Notes under the pieces: model-generated
Seen by the model: the letters and a program-made list of their open reading frames with translations, nothing else
Database searches by the model: none
What the model was told of the DNA's origin: nothing
Source of the DNA: Limnohabitans curvus
GTDB lineage: Bacteria; Pseudomonadota; Gammaproteobacteria; Burkholderiales; Burkholderiaceae_C
Assembly (NCBI RefSeq): GCF_003063475.1
Contig: NZ_NESP01000001.1
Location: 1,364,001 to 1,428,000 of the forward strand
Direction: 5' to 3'
DNA length: 64,000 nucleotides
Shown: positions 26,605-36,894 of the stretch, piece by piece
How positions within the stretch are numbered: the stretch's first letter is position 1
Layout of the letters: each line of letters starts with the position of its first letter
Program-made: the position numbers and the translations under genes

Positions 26605-29600
26605 CAGTCGACCTTGGTCACACGGGGGTCCGCCCACGTGCCATCCACATGAAACTCGTTGGTCCCGGCGCGCACCAAAGGCTTGCTCAACACCATCTGC
26701 GCAAGGTAGCTGGTCAAGCCGATCAAAGGATTGATGGTGGCAACGTAAAGCGAGGCCGTGCCTGCATTGATTTCAGGCACCACCACCACTTTGAGTTGCT
26801 GGGTTTCGCGCACCAAGTCGGCATGACCTTCAATCAATGCGCCAGCCACCACGCCCTTCATTTGCAGGTTGTTGGTGGAGGCCACGCCTTGCTCAATGCG
26901 CACGTCGCCACGCACAAAGTCGAACGCAAACCCGTCGCTGAACAAGTCGCTGAAATCCAAGGTCAAGCGACGTGGCAAAGCTTGTAAATTGAGCACGCCC
27001 AACAAGCGGGCCGCGCCTGGCTCTGTTTTTAAGAACTGCCCTTTTTCAATCGCCAAGTTCATCTTGCCGCTCATGCTGGCGTAGTCCAGCGTGATGGGCG
27101 AACCCTGCCAAGACACTTGGCCCTCCAGGCGTCCTTCGCCATGGCGAATGGCGCCTGGCGTGCCCAAGCGGCCCAACAGCTCGCCGCTGTCACGGATGGC
27201 CAACACAAAGTTGAACTGCGTGCGTCGCACGCGCGGCCCCTCGGTTGCCCAATTGCCATTGGCCGTCAAGGTGGCTTCTGGCAGCGTCACGTTGAATTTG
27301 TTCAGGCGCCATTCGCGCACGGCGTTTGCGCCCACGCGGTTAACGGCATCAATTTCTAAGCGGCCCAATTTTTTGCCACGCAAGGTCAGCTCATTCACCA
27401 CGATGTCCAAGGTGGGAATGCTGCTGGGCTGCTCGGTCAACAGGCGCTCCACATCGGGCACCGAGCTGGGTGGGATATTCAAATACGCCAAACGCACATA
27501 CAACTGTGCGGGCACATTGCCATTAGGTGGTCGCACTTCTGCCGAGCCATTGAGCTCATCGGCACCGATGTTCAAGCGCCACAAATCGCCTTGGCGTGTG
27601 CCACCCACCACCACTTTGTGAATCACGCGATCAGACACCTTGATTTGGTCCGCCAGCAACGCGGCAAAGGTGGGCATGTACTCTTGCGCGCCTTCACCCG
27701 TGGCTTCGCTGCCGATGACAGCTGCCGTGGCCTGTTTGCGCTTGAGCGGCGACACACCCGTGAGCTGGGTGAGGGCGGTGTTCCACGCATCCAAGTCGAG
27801 CGAGGGCAATTGCAAATTCAAGCTCACCGCGTTGTCACGCATGGGCACCGCATCAACGACCGACTGCCCCACGGCAATGCCACCACGAACCACGCGCACG
27901 CGTGGGCCGCTGAGATCGCGCACATATGTGACCGACACCAACCGACCCAAGGTGACTTTGATTTGGTCTTGCAACACGCGTGATTTGGCTTGCAGCGATT
28001 CCCGCGTGAGTTGCGACTCAATGCGCAACGGCATGGCAGTCTGGGCTGTTTTGTTCAGCGGTGCTGGCAAGTTCAAGGCCATGCCTTTGAGGTCGCTGTT
28101 GATCAACAGCTCTGGCTCGCCACGGCGTAGCCCTAAAGTTGCGGTGTAAGTCGACTTGCCTGTGGCACGCTGCGCCAAGCGTGACACAAAGCCCAGCTCA
28201 CGCGCTTGTTGCAAACCCTCTGCCGTCAAGTCACCGCGAATTTTGAGTTGCAAGGGTGATTGACCCTCTGTGGCCACAAAGGTCAGGCCACCATCCAACA
28301 CGGCATCGCCGCCCAACAGCTGCGCTTGCACTGCTTTGAGCTCAAACCCTTGCTCGCTGAACTGCAAGTTGCCACGCGTTCGATTGAGCACGGGTGTGCC
28401 CGGCATGATTTGCAATGCGTTGTCCGCAAACGCCACACTGCCTTGAACTTTGGCGGTCTCTAGTTTGTCGATGGGCAAGGTCAGCGCCAATTTGAAATTG
28501 GCATCGCCCGTTGCTTGGCTCTTGCCCAACACGTTGCCCGTCAACTCATTGAGTGCCGATTTGGCAATCATGTCCAGCACTTGCGCCACGGGGCCACGTG
28601 CCTCACCTGTCACGCTGACCACGGGTTGCGCCAACGTGGGGATGTGTGCCTCTACTTTTTGCCAAGTCACGCCGGGTGCGCCCGCCAAATGGGTGCTGCC
28701 TTTGAAATGCAACGCAGCGCGGTCAAACACCAACTCGCCGTTCACCGCCATCAAAGCAGGCCATGCAGGCGGTGGTGGTGTTTTGGGCTTGGGTGGTGTG
28801 GGCGGCACATAGGCGTATCGCCCTTGCGTCACTTGGGCCACGATGCGGAACTCGCCCAGCTTGGGGTTCTCAAACGGCATGTCATTCAAATTGCCGCGCA
28901 AGCGCAAGGTCACATGATGGGCCTCCCCCGCTTGAACCGCATCACGCACATAGGCGCGCACATCAGCGGGCAAGGTATTGGGCAGGTAGCGGTACACCCG
29001 CGCCACATTGGCTCGGCTGATCGCAGCGGTCAAATCCAACACGCCCGGCAGACGCGCCTCGGTTTCGCCTGTTTTCCAGTTGCCGTTGAATTCGCCGGCC
29101 ACATCGTCGCTGACCACACGGCCTTGTGTGAACTGCACAGCCACGTCATCGCCTTTGAGCTGCCAAGCGAGCTGCGCCGAGGCTTCTTCGAGGGCCAGGT
29201 ACGGCTCATCCAAACCCATGGGCAAGGTCACGCTGCCTTTGTGAATGCTCGCGCGTGCTTTGCCGCCCTTTTGCGTGAAATCAAATTCGAGCTGCGCTGC
29301 TTGCAGGCCAGGCAAATTGGCCAAGGGGCTGTCTGGCTGCGCGTCACGTTGGAGAGAAAGCTGACGCACTTGGCCGCGTGCGCCGTATTGCAAGACATCG
29401 CCTTCATTTTTCTGCCAAGTGGCCTTGAGCTGGTTAACTTGGCCTTGCGGTTGCACGCGCGCCAAAATTCCGCGCCAATCCTCTGGCAACGGCAGGCGCT
29501 GGCTGATTTGCACCAACGCGTCTAAGTCCAAACGGTCTGCATTCACGGTGCCAGACTCAAACGCATCGCCGCGCCAGCTCACACGCAACACACCGCCGGG

Positions 29601-30662
29601 CCAGTGCTCGCCCTCTTGGGTGTCAAACACCAAGTCTTGGCTGCTGATTTCAACTTCACCGCCTTGAAATTGCGCACCCACACGGCCATGCACATGGCGC
29701 AGCCCCAAAGGCAACAAATCAGCGCCCAATCGTGCGGTGACCGCATCGAGTGCCACGTCCGCAGTCACCCCTGTGGGTTGTCCTTTTTGCACATCGGTCC
29801 ACATGCGCATGGCGCCACGGCCTTCTTGCAAAGACAAGCCTTTGTCCAAGGCCACCCACTGACGCAACGCGGCGAGGTCGACATACGGCAAGTCGGCAAA
29901 CACCTCGCCTGTCCATTGCGAGGTGTCGCCCGCGCGTTGCCAGGGCAATTGGTAAAACTTGCCGCGCACGGACATGCGCTGACCCAAGGCATCAGGCGGC
30001 GTGGCATCCAGACGCAGCTCATGTTGGAACCCATGGTTTTTCACCGACAGGTCCACGCCACGCAAGGTCAACGCCGGGGCGATGGTTTGTGCCGCACTTG
30101 GACGGCTCTCGTCACGCCAATGCACCACGCCTTGGCGAACCACAAACTCGGGTTGCGAGAAGAACCAATCGGCGCCGCTGCCGTCACCCGCGACACCGGT
30201 GTCTAAACCCGCCACCCACACATGACCGGCGGCATCGCGGCGAATTTCTAATTCAGGTTGCTCAATGTCCAGTTGCTCAAACTGGCCCAGCAAGACAGAG
30301 CGTGGCGACACTGCCGCCAACACGCGGGGCAAGCGCAAAGCCTCACGCCCTTCGCGGTCGAACAACACGATGTCGTTCACCTCAAACCACGGCACCCACC
30401 AACCGCCTTGGGTGCTGATGCTGCCAATGTCCACGCGCACACCCATGGCACGCGAAGCCTGTTGTTGCAGCACCTCACGGTAATCGCCGATTCGGGGCAC
30501 AATGAAAATGTGCAGGGCGCTCCAAGCGACCAACACCACCACCCATGCCAATGCAACCAGGCCTAAAGCCCAGTTGAGCGCGCGTCGCCAGCCTGATTTG
30601 GTTTGCAAATCAGAAGCCTTGGATTCGGGGGTGGCATTGACAGAGTCAGACAAATTTTTCAT
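26604..30662 (-). CDS. YhdP-family AsmA-like protein
   Basis: A 1352-residue envelope protein with one N-terminal membrane helix (ALGLVALAWVVVLVAWSALHI) and a very long repetitive beta-rich periplasmic part ending near LVRAGTNEFHVDGTW. This is the architecture of YhdP/DUF3971 AsmA-like proteins, which are implicated in lipid transport between the inner and outer membranes. The C-terminal region has the typical EGHADLVRETQQLKVVVVPEI pattern. It is co-oriented and overlapping with the histidine kinase gene, and divergent from glnE with 36 bp between starts. Confidence 0.88.
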   Translation of the reverse strand: MKNLSDSVNATPESKASDLQTKSGWRRALNWALGLVALAWVVVLVAWSALHIFIVPRIGDYREVLQQQASRAMGVRVDIGSISTQGGWWVPWFEVNDIVLFDREGREALRLPRVLAAVSPRSVLLGQFEQLDIEQPELEIRRDAAGHVWVAGLDTGVAGDGSGADWFFSQPEFVVRQGVVHWRDESRPSAAQTIAPALTLRGVDLSVKNHGFQHELRLDATPPDALGQRMSVRGKFYQLPWQRAGDTSQWTGEVFADLPYVDLAALRQWVALDKGLSLQEGRGAMRMWTDVQKGQPTGVTADVALDAVTARLGADLLPLGLRHVHGRVGAQFQGGEVEISSQDLVFDTQEGEHWPGGVLRVSWRGDAFESGTVNADRLDLDALVQISQRLPLPEDWRGILARVQPQGQVNQLKATWQKNEGDVLQYGARGQVRQLSLQRDAQPDSPLANLPGLQAAQLEFDFTQKGGKARASIHKGSVTLPMGLDEPYLALEEASAQLAWQLKGDDVAVQFTQGRVVSDDVAGEFNGNWKTGETEARLPGVLDLTAAISRANVARVYRYLPNTLPADVRAYVRDAVQAGEAHHVTLRLRGNLNDMPFENPKLGEFRIVAQVTQGRYAYVPPTPPKPKTPPPPAWPALMAVNGELVFDRAALHFKGSTHLAGAPGVTWQKVEAHIPTLAQPVVSVTGEARGPVAQVLDMIAKSALNELTGNVLGKSQATGDANFKLALTLPIDKLETAKVQGSVAFADNALQIMPGTPVLNRTRGNLQFSEQGFELKAVQAQLLGGDAVLDGGLTFVATEGQSPLQLKIRGDLTAEGLQQARELGFVSRLAQRATGKSTYTATLGLRRGEPELLINSDLKGMALNLPAPLNKTAQTAMPLRIESQLTRESLQAKSRVLQDQIKVTLGRLVSVTYVRDLSGPRVRVVRGGIAVGQSVVDAVPMRDNAVSLNLQLPSLDLDAWNTALTQLTGVSPLKRKQATAAVIGSEATGEGAQEYMPTFAALLADQIKVSDRVIHKVVVGGTRQGDLWRLNIGADELNGSAEVRPPNGNVPAQLYVRLAYLNIPPSSVPDVERLLTEQPSSIPTLDIVVNELTLRGKKLGRLEIDAVNRVGANAVREWRLNKFNVTLPEATLTANGNWATEGPRVRRTQFNFVLAIRDSGELLGRLGTPGAIRHGEGRLEGQVSWQGSPITLDYASMSGKMNLAIEKGQFLKTEPGAARLLGVLNLQALPRRLTLDFSDLFSDGFAFDFVRGDVRIEQGVASTNNLQMKGVVAGALIEGHADLVRETQQLKVVVVPEINAGTASLYVATINPLIGLTSYLAQMVLSKPLVRAGTNEFHVDGTWADPRVTKVD

Positions 30663-30698
30663 GGTGTTAGCAACGTGACTGGAATTATCCCTCCCTCC

Positions 30699-33404
30699 AT
30701 GCAGGACTTAAGTACTTATTCGCGCTTTGTGCAGCGCTTGCGCCGCCGCTATGCCAATGAGCTGCACCTGCTGCCTGCGGGCGCGCCGAACTTGGCCACC
30801 ATGCAAACGTGTTTTGAGGCGCTGCGCCAAACCCAGCCCTGCGGCAACGCTCTGCGCATGTTGCGCCAACTGGTGATGGAACGCTTGGCGGTGTTGGACT
30901 GCGACCAAGGCGCAAAACTCGATGTGGTGACACGCGCCGTGACCGAACTGGGTGAATTCACCCTCGACGCAGCCTATCAAGACGCCCAAGCCCAACTCGA
31001 CGCCAGCTACGGCACACCGACCACGCCCCGCGGCGAACGCGCGGTGCTGTGGATCATTGGCATGGGCAAATTTGGCGCACGTGAGCTCAACGTGTCGAGC
31101 GACATCGATCTCATTTATGTGTACGACGAAGACGGCGAAACCACGGGCCTGCCCGACGGACGCGGACGCATCAGCAACCACGACTACTTTGCCAAAGCCG
31201 TCAAACTGATTTACGCGCTGATCGGCGACAACACCGAGCATGGCTTTGTCTTTCGCATGGATTTGGCTTTGCGCCCCAACGGCAACTCGGGGCCGAGCGT
31301 GGTGTCGCGCCAATCGCTGGAAGAATATTTCTTGGTGCAAGGGCGCGAGTGGGAACGCTTTGCTTGGCTCAAAAGCCGCGTGGTCGCGCCCTTCAGCGCC
31401 AAAGCCAATGCGTTTGAACTGCGCGACACGGTGCTGCCCTTTGTGTTCCGCCGGTATTTGGACTACAGCGTGTTTGAATCGCTGCGCGGTTTGCACCAAC
31501 AAATTCGCAAACACTCGGTCACACGCAGCGCGGGCAGGCCTGAGCGCGCCAACGATGTCAAACTCTCCCGCGGTGGCATTCGAGAAATTGAATTCACGGT
31601 GCAACTGCTGCAAGTGGTGCGCGGTGGCCACTTCCCCGAATTGCGCACCCGCCCCACACTGCAAGCCTTGCAGCGCCTGAGCCAAGCCAACCTCATGCCC
31701 GCCGCCACCGCCGATGCGTTGGCCAAGGCCTATGTGTTTTTGCGTCAAGTCGAACACCGCATTCAATACTTGGACGACCAACAAACACACGTCTTGCCCA
31801 CCAACGACGACGACCTGAACTGGATTGCGTTGACTTTGGGCTATGGCGATGTGTGCGACTTTTTGACCCAGCTCGACACCCACCGGGAATTGGTGGCGCA
31901 CGAGTTTGACCGCTTGCTGGGCTTGGGCGACAAAGCAGAAAACACAAACAACGGCGAGTGCAAAGGCTGCACACCCAAAGCGCAAAACGACTACGTAGAC
32001 CTCGAGTCTTTGCTGCCAGACCTGAATGTGCATCTGCGCGAGCGCGTGGCGCTGTGGTCAGAGCAACCCCGCGTGCGCGCCTTGCGCGACGACAGTGTGC
32101 AGCGCTTGCTCAAACTTTTGCAGCGCACCAATGCGTGGATCGACGATGGCCGCATCACCGAAGAAGCTGCCGTGCGCTGGAGCGACTGGATGGAGCCGCT
32201 GCTACGCCGCGAAAGTTATTTGGCCTTGTTGATTGAGCGGCCTCGCGTGCACGAGCAACTGATGCGTTTGCTGGGCATGGCTCGTTGGCCTGCCAAATAT
32301 TTGCAGCAGCACCCGGGTGTCATTGACGAGCTCGCGGGCGAAGCCTTGTTGGCCGAGCGCTTTGTGCCTGCCGAGTTTGAACAAGAACTGGAACGTCGCC
32401 TGGAATCGCTGCAAGCGACCGGGCAGGCCGACGAAGAAACGTTGCTCAACTTGCTGCGCCGCGCACACCACGCCGAAGTGTTCCGCACCTTGGCGCGTGA
32501 CGTGGAAGGCCGCATCACCGTCGAACAGGTGGCCGACGACTTGAGCGCTTTGGCTGACTCGGTGTTGAAGATCACCAGCCGTTGGGTGTGGCAACACTTC
32601 AAACAACGCCACCGCGACGAGCCGCAATTTGCCATCCTCGCCTACGGCAAGCTGGGCGGCAAAGAGCTGGGCTACGGCAGCGACTTGGACATCGTGTTTG
32701 TCTATGAAGACGCGCACGAACGCGCAGGCGAAATTTATGCGACCTATGTGCGCAAGCTCATCAACTGGCTCACCGTCAAAACTGGCGAAGGCGATTTGTA
32801 TGAGATTGACACCGCTTTGCGTCCCAACGGCAACTCGGGCCTGTTGGTGTCAACCTTCGAAGCCTACTCAGACTACCAATGCCAACGCGGCGAAAACACC
32901 GCATGGACCTGGGAACACCAAGCCATGACGCGTGCGCGTTTTTGCTTGGGCGCGTCGGATCTCAAAGCCCGCTTCGACGCCGTCCGCGCCAACGTCATCA
33001 ACGCCAAACGCGACCAAGCGGCGCTTCGCCAAGAAATTGTGGCCATGCGCGAAAAGCTGCACGCCGCACACACCGTCAAGCCCGAGTTGTTTGACGTGAA
33101 GCACAGCGCGGGTGGCATGGTGGATGTTGAGTTTGCCGTCCAATATTTGGTGCTGGCGTTTGCGCAGCAACACCCGGCCTTGCTGGCAAACGTGGGCAAC
33201 ATTGCCTTGTTGCTGAGCGCTGAAAAAGCCGGCTTGCTGCCCGCCGGTGTGGGTGAAGCGGCTGGCAGCGCTTACCGAGAACTGCGCCGTGTGCAACACC
33301 GTGCGCGCTTGGACGAACAACCCACACAAGTGCCCACGGCTGAACTGGAAAAAGAATGTTCAGCCATCCAGGCGCTGTGGCACGCGGTGTTTCCTGAGGT
33401 GTGA
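30699..33404 (+). CDS. glnE: Bifunctional glutamine synthetase adenylyltransferase/adenylyl-removing enzyme
   Basis: Adds and removes AMP on glutamine synthetase in response to PII protein, thereby tuning nitrogen assimilation. The 901 residues (start MQDLSTYSRFVQ; E. coli GlnE is somewhat longer) contain two nucleotidyltransferase domains. The N-terminal one has SSDIDLIYVYDE (near 132), the C-terminal one YGSDLDIVFVYED (near 658), each with the paired aspartates, and both are followed by LRPNGNSG. The reading frame extends 96 bases further up, but into the divergent yhdP start region. Confidence 0.95.
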   Translation: MQDLSTYSRFVQRLRRRYANELHLLPAGAPNLATMQTCFEALRQTQPCGNALRMLRQLVMERLAVLDCDQGAKLDVVTRAVTELGEFTLDAAYQDAQAQLDASYGTPTTPRGERAVLWIIGMGKFGARELNVSSDIDLIYVYDEDGETTGLPDGRGRISNHDYFAKAVKLIYALIGDNTEHGFVFRMDLALRPNGNSGPSVVSRQSLEEYFLVQGREWERFAWLKSRVVAPFSAKANAFELRDTVLPFVFRRYLDYSVFESLRGLHQQIRKHSVTRSAGRPERANDVKLSRGGIREIEFTVQLLQVVRGGHFPELRTRPTLQALQRLSQANLMPAATADALAKAYVFLRQVEHRIQYLDDQQTHVLPTNDDDLNWIALTLGYGDVCDFLTQLDTHRELVAHEFDRLLGLGDKAENTNNGECKGCTPKAQNDYVDLESLLPDLNVHLRERVALWSEQPRVRALRDDSVQRLLKLLQRTNAWIDDGRITEEAAVRWSDWMEPLLRRESYLALLIERPRVHEQLMRLLGMARWPAKYLQQHPGVIDELAGEALLAERFVPAEFEQELERRLESLQATGQADEETLLNLLRRAHHAEVFRTLARDVEGRITVEQVADDLSALADSVLKITSRWVWQHFKQRHRDEPQFAILAYGKLGGKELGYGSDLDIVFVYEDAHERAGEIYATYVRKLINWLTVKTGEGDLYEIDTALRPNGNSGLLVSTFEAYSDYQCQRGENTAWTWEHQAMTRARFCLGASDLKARFDAVRANVINAKRDQAALRQEIVAMREKLHAAHTVKPELFDVKHSAGGMVDVEFAVQYLVLAFAQQHPALLANVGNIALLLSAEKAGLLPAGVGEAAGSAYRELRRVQHRARLDEQPTQVPTAELEKECSAIQALWHAVFPEV

Positions 33405-33436
33405 ATCAGCACGCACGCGATGACCGTGCGCGGGTT

Positions 33437-33940
33437 TTATCCTTGTCGGATTTTTTTCACCAACGCAGTGGTGGAGTAGCCATCGACAAACGGAATCGCT
33501 TGGGCGCGGCCACCGTAGGCCAACACCACTTGCGTTTCCGCCAGTTTGCCCATGTCGTAATCGCCGCCTTTGACTAGCACGTCGGGACGCAACTCGGTGA
33601 TGAGCTCCAGTGGCGTGTCTTCGTCAAACCACGTCACCAAGCTCACGGACTCTAAAGCCGCCATCAACGCCGCACGGTCCAGCTCGTTGTTCAGTGGGCG
33701 GTCTGGGCCTTTGCCCAAACGGCGCGCAGACGCATCGCTGTTCAAGGCCACCACCAAGCTGCCGCCTAAGCTGCGGGCTTGCGCCAAATACGAGGCGTGG
33801 CCGCGGTGCAGCACATCAAACACGCCGTTGGTGAACACCACGGGTCCCTGCGCGCGCAAGGCCGCCACGCGTTGCACCGCGTCGTGGCGTGAAGCCAACT
33901 TGGAAAGGAAAGCCGGAGGGAGCAAAGTGGTGTCAGTCAT
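33437..33940 (-). CDS. rfaE2: D-glycero-beta-D-manno-heptose 1-phosphate adenylyltransferase
   Basis: Makes ADP-heptose for the lipopolysaccharide inner core. This is a stand-alone 167-residue nucleotidyltransferase, equal to the C-terminal domain of E. coli HldE. It has VFTNGVFDVLHRGHASYL with the HxGH-type motif (HRGH), followed by ALNSDASARRLGKGP, and LVKGGDYD near the C-terminus. The start giving MTDTTLLPPAF is preferred over an upstream ATG. It lies downstream of the MerR/B12 gene on the same strand and ends close to the convergent glnE. Confidence 0.92.
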   Translation of the reverse strand: MTDTTLLPPAFLSKLASRHDAVQRVAALRAQGPVVFTNGVFDVLHRGHASYLAQARSLGGSLVVALNSDASARRLGKGPDRPLNNELDRAALMAALESVSLVTWFDEDTPLELITELRPDVLVKGGDYDMGKLAETQVVLAYGGRAQAIPFVDGYSTTALVKKIRQG

Positions 33941-33951
33941 GGGGATGAATT

Positions 33952-34917
33952 TTAGGTGGCGGCATGGTCTGACGCAGCCTTGTGGCGACGCCAATGGTTC
34001 ACGGCATCGGTGATCGAATTCAAATCGTGCAACACCACCACGCGCTCAATCTGTCGACGACGCAACGCCGAGGCTTGCCCGCCCACCCAAATCTGGCTCG
34101 AAGCGGGCAATAGCAAATTCAACTCGGTCAAACCGTCCACCACAGGGTTGGGCTTCATGTTGGCACTGAAACTCAAAGCCACCACGTCCGCACGATGGGC
34201 CATCGCCGCTTGGGCAATGTCGCGCACAGGGGTTTGTGTGCCCAACGACACACAACGGCAGCCTTGCAAGGTCAACAAACTTTCGACCATCAACAAGCCC
34301 AATCCATGGGCTTCTTGCGGGAACGTGGTCAGCAACACCGATGGTTCGCCACCGTTGGCTGGCTTTGGAAGCGCCAAGATCGCTTGTCGCATCAAGGTCA
34401 TGACACATTGTGTGTAGAGATGTTCTTCGTACACGGCCAAATCACCGCGAGCCCATGTGTCACCCACCATCGCCGTGAGGGGCGCGACCACATCGGTGAC
34501 AAAACGCTGCAAGCCATCTTGCGACAAGATTTTGAGAAGCTCGCGCTGAAGGCCTTCATGGTCTTGCGTTTGCAACATGACGATGTAAGCCATCAAATCT
34601 GGACGCGGATGCAGCAGCACAGCAGCCTCATCGTTTGGCTGCCATGAAGCCTCACCACGACTGAGGTGTTGCAGTGCCTCTATGGATTGGGCCACGATGC
34701 GACCAGGACGGTGGCCTTGGTCCATCAAACGCTTGATCACGCGCAGCTTTTCCACCTGCGCCATCGGGTAGGCGCGCTCACCATGCGCGTCGCGACCGGG
34801 CACAGGGAAGCCATAACGTCGCTCCCACACGCGCAAAGTGTCCTTGCCAATGCCCGTGTCGCGCTCGACAGCCGCAATGGAAAGTACCAGGCGTGAAGGG
34901 TCATCACGTGAGTTCAT
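33952..34917 (-). CDS. MerR-family regulator with a cobalamin-binding domain (CarH/LitR-like)
   Basis: A 321-residue regulator. The N-terminal MerR helix-turn-helix has GIGKDTLRVWERRYGFP and GERAYPMAQVEKL. The C-terminal half has the B12-binding architecture: W155 followed after nine residues by E165-H166 (the Wx9EH motif), and E202-A-H204-G-L-G207 (ExHxxG, the cobalt-ligand motif). CarH/LitR proteins with these motifs are light-sensitive repressors using adenosylcobalamin. Residue 156 is Ala, whereas Thermus CarH has a second histidine there, so light sensing is not assured. It is divergent from an eight-gene lipid/oxidative operon with 100 bp between the starts. Confidence 0.85.
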   Translation of the reverse strand: MNSRDDPSRLVLSIAAVERDTGIGKDTLRVWERRYGFPVPGRDAHGERAYPMAQVEKLRVIKRLMDQGHRPGRIVAQSIEALQHLSRGEASWQPNDEAAVLLHPRPDLMAYIVMLQTQDHEGLQRELLKILSQDGLQRFVTDVVAPLTAMVGDTWARGDLAVYEEHLYTQCVMTLMRQAILALPKPANGGEPSVLLTTFPQEAHGLGLLMVESLLTLQGCRCVSLGTQTPVRDIAQAAMAHRADVVALSFSANMKPNPVVDGLTELNLLLPASSQIWVGGQASALRRRQIERVVVLHDLNSITDAVNHWRRHKAASDHAAT

Positions 34918-35017
34918 AAATGGCAAGCCCCGCAAGTGAACATGGAGAATAAGTTCTGTCCTAGACGGTTTTTTCAGATTAGGCCATGATTGTCCCCTAT
35001 TGAAGAAGGGCTTTCCC

Positions 35018-35605
35018 ATGGCGCACCGTTTTGTTTTCTTGTTCATTTGGCTGCTCTTGGGCCTCAACACAGCGCATAGCGCCTCAGAAAACGCCACGAC
35101 AGCAACAATGACCTGCCCACGCGTCCTGCAACACACGGTGCTGCGACTGCAAGACGAAAAACCACAAGCGCTCTGCCAATACGCAGGTCAAGTGGTGGTG
35201 GTCGTGAACACAGCCAGCTTTTGTGGGTTCACGCCGCAATACAAAGGCCTCGAAGCGCTGTATGCCAAATACAAGGATCGCGGTCTGGTGGTGCTGGGTT
35301 TCCCCAGCAACGACTTCTCACAAGAGCCCGACAACAATGCCAAGATCGCCGACTTTTGCGACAACACATTTGGCGTGAAGTTCCCTATGTTTGTCAAAAC
35401 CACAGTGCGCGGCGCAGACGCTTTGCCCTTGTTCAAACAGTTGGCCGAGCAAACTGGCACCACGCCTAAGTGGAACTTTTACAAATACGTCATCAGCCGC
35501 GATGGCAAACACATCAAGAGCTTCAGCAGCATGACCGGGCCACAAGACAAAAGCTTTGTGCAAGAGATTGAAAACCAGTTGGCCATGAAAGCCTCTGCGC
35601 TATGA
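35018..35605 (+). CDS. Exported glutathione peroxidase-family protein
   Basis: A thiol peroxidase of the Gpx fold, 195 residues with an N-terminal signal peptide (about residues 1-21). The expected peroxidatic Cys69 lies in NTASFCGFT, followed by GFPSNDF and the later WNFYKYVI, the Gln/Trp-type active-site environment. It uses cysteine rather than selenocysteine. A TTG six codons earlier is a weaker start. First gene of the operon and coupled by ATGA to the FAD oxidoreductase. Its secreted location suggests removal of lipid or other hydroperoxides in the envelope. Confidence 0.85.
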   Translation: MAHRFVFLFIWLLLGLNTAHSASENATTATMTCPRVLQHTVLRLQDEKPQALCQYAGQVVVVVNTASFCGFTPQYKGLEALYAKYKDRGLVVLGFPSNDFSQEPDNNAKIADFCDNTFGVKFPMFVKTTVRGADALPLFKQLAEQTGTTPKWNFYKYVISRDGKHIKSFSSMTGPQDKSFVQEIENQLAMKASAL

Positions 35606-36894
35606 AGCCACGTATCGCCATTGTGGGTTCGGGCATTTCGGGCTTGTCTGCCGCCCACCATTTGCAGGGCCAAGCCGACATCACGCTGTTTGAAGCGGGT
35701 GACTATTTTGGCGGTCACACCCACACCGTGGACGTGACCTTGCCCACACCCACAGGCCTGCAAACCCACGGTGTGGACACCGGCTTCTTGGTCTACAACG
35801 AGCGCACGTATCCAGGGCTGATTGCCTTGTTTGAACAATTGCAAGTGGCGACGGTCAAATCGGACATGTCGTTCTCGGTGCAAGTGCCAAACAAGAACGG
35901 CAAAGGCGCGCTGGAGTGGAACGGCGCCAATCTCAACACCGTGTTTGCCCAGCGCCGCAATTTGCTCAAGCCCAGCTTCCTTCGCATGCTGCGCGATGTG
36001 GTTCGCTTCAACACCTTGGCCACAGAATTGGCCGAGCGCAACCAAGACCACGAACTGGCCCAGCCGCTGAGTGGCTTTTTGTTTTCGCACAAGTTCAGCG
36101 ACGCCTTCCGCGATTGGTATTTGCTGCCGATGCTGGGTTGCATCTGGAGCTGCCCCACAGACCAAATGCTGAAATTCCCTGTGGCCACCATGATTCGGTT
36201 TTGCCACAACCACGGGCTGATTCAAGTGAACAACCGCCCGCAGTGGTTCACGGTGGCGGGCGGCGCACGCCATTACGTCGAGAAAATTTTGGCAGGCATT
36301 GGCGATCAGCGTTTGAACACGCCCGTGCTGCGCATTGAACGCGATGCCCACAGCGTGACGCTGCAAACCCACGCAGGTTCTGAGCGCTTTGACCAAGTGA
36401 TTTTGGCCACCCATGCCGACCAATCGTTGGCCATGCTGGCCGAGCCCACAGCACAAGAACAAAGTACCTTGGGCGCCATTCGCTACCACCCCAACCGTGC
36501 GGTGCTGCACACCGACGTGTCGGTGATGCCTGAGAAAAAACTCGCTTGGGCCGCATGGAACTACGAACGTGCCGCCCATGACAACACCGAGTCCACCCGT
36601 GTGTGTCTGCATTACTGGCTTAACCTGTTGCAGCCGCTGCCTTTCGCGCAAGACGTGATCGTGTCGCTCAACCCCGTGCACGAGATTGACCCCGCCCACG
36701 TGATAGGCGAGTACGACTACGCCCACCCCGTGTTTGACTTACCCGCCATTCAAGCGCAAACCCACATGCCCCAACTGCAAGGCCAACAACACACCTGGTT
36801 TGCCGGCGCGTGGATGGGTTATGGCTTCCATGAAGATGGCTTCAAAGCAGGCCGCGCCGCCGCGCAAGGCCTGCTTGCCACGTTGGCACGATGA
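35602..36894 (+). CDS. FAD-dependent amine-oxidase-like oxidoreductase
   Basis: A 430-residue flavoprotein beginning with the dinucleotide motif IVGSGISGLSAAHHL and followed by FEAGDYFGGHTHTVDV. The C-terminal FAD contact is seen in TWFAGAWMGYGFHEDGFKAGRAAA. Proteins of this type sit beside DUF1365 and Cfa-like methyltransferases in many proteobacteria, and in Rhodobacter a relative takes part in furan fatty acid formation as a desaturase-like step. That role is an inference here. It overlaps both neighbours by four bases. Confidence 0.8.
   Translation: MKPRIAIVGSGISGLSAAHHLQGQADITLFEAGDYFGGHTHTVDVTLPTPTGLQTHGVDTGFLVYNERTYPGLIALFEQLQVATVKSDMSFSVQVPNKNGKGALEWNGANLNTVFAQRRNLLKPSFLRMLRDVVRFNTLATELAERNQDHELAQPLSGFLFSHKFSDAFRDWYLLPMLGCIWSCPTDQMLKFPVATMIRFCHNHGLIQVNNRPQWFTVAGGARHYVEKILAGIGDQRLNTPVLRIERDAHSVTLQTHAGSERFDQVILATHADQSLAMLAEPTAQEQSTLGAIRYHPNRAVLHTDVSVMPEKKLAWAAWNYERAAHDNTESTRVCLHYWLNLLQPLPFAQDVIVSLNPVHEIDPAHVIGEYDYAHPVFDLPAIQAQTHMPQLQGQQHTWFAGAWMGYGFHEDGFKAGRAAAQGLLATLAR

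Noticed and set aside
34918-35017. A defined MerR/CarH operator between the regulator and the glutathione peroxidase gene
   Set aside because: Short repeats such as TGTCC are visible but no convincing palindrome or promoter spacing could be fixed.
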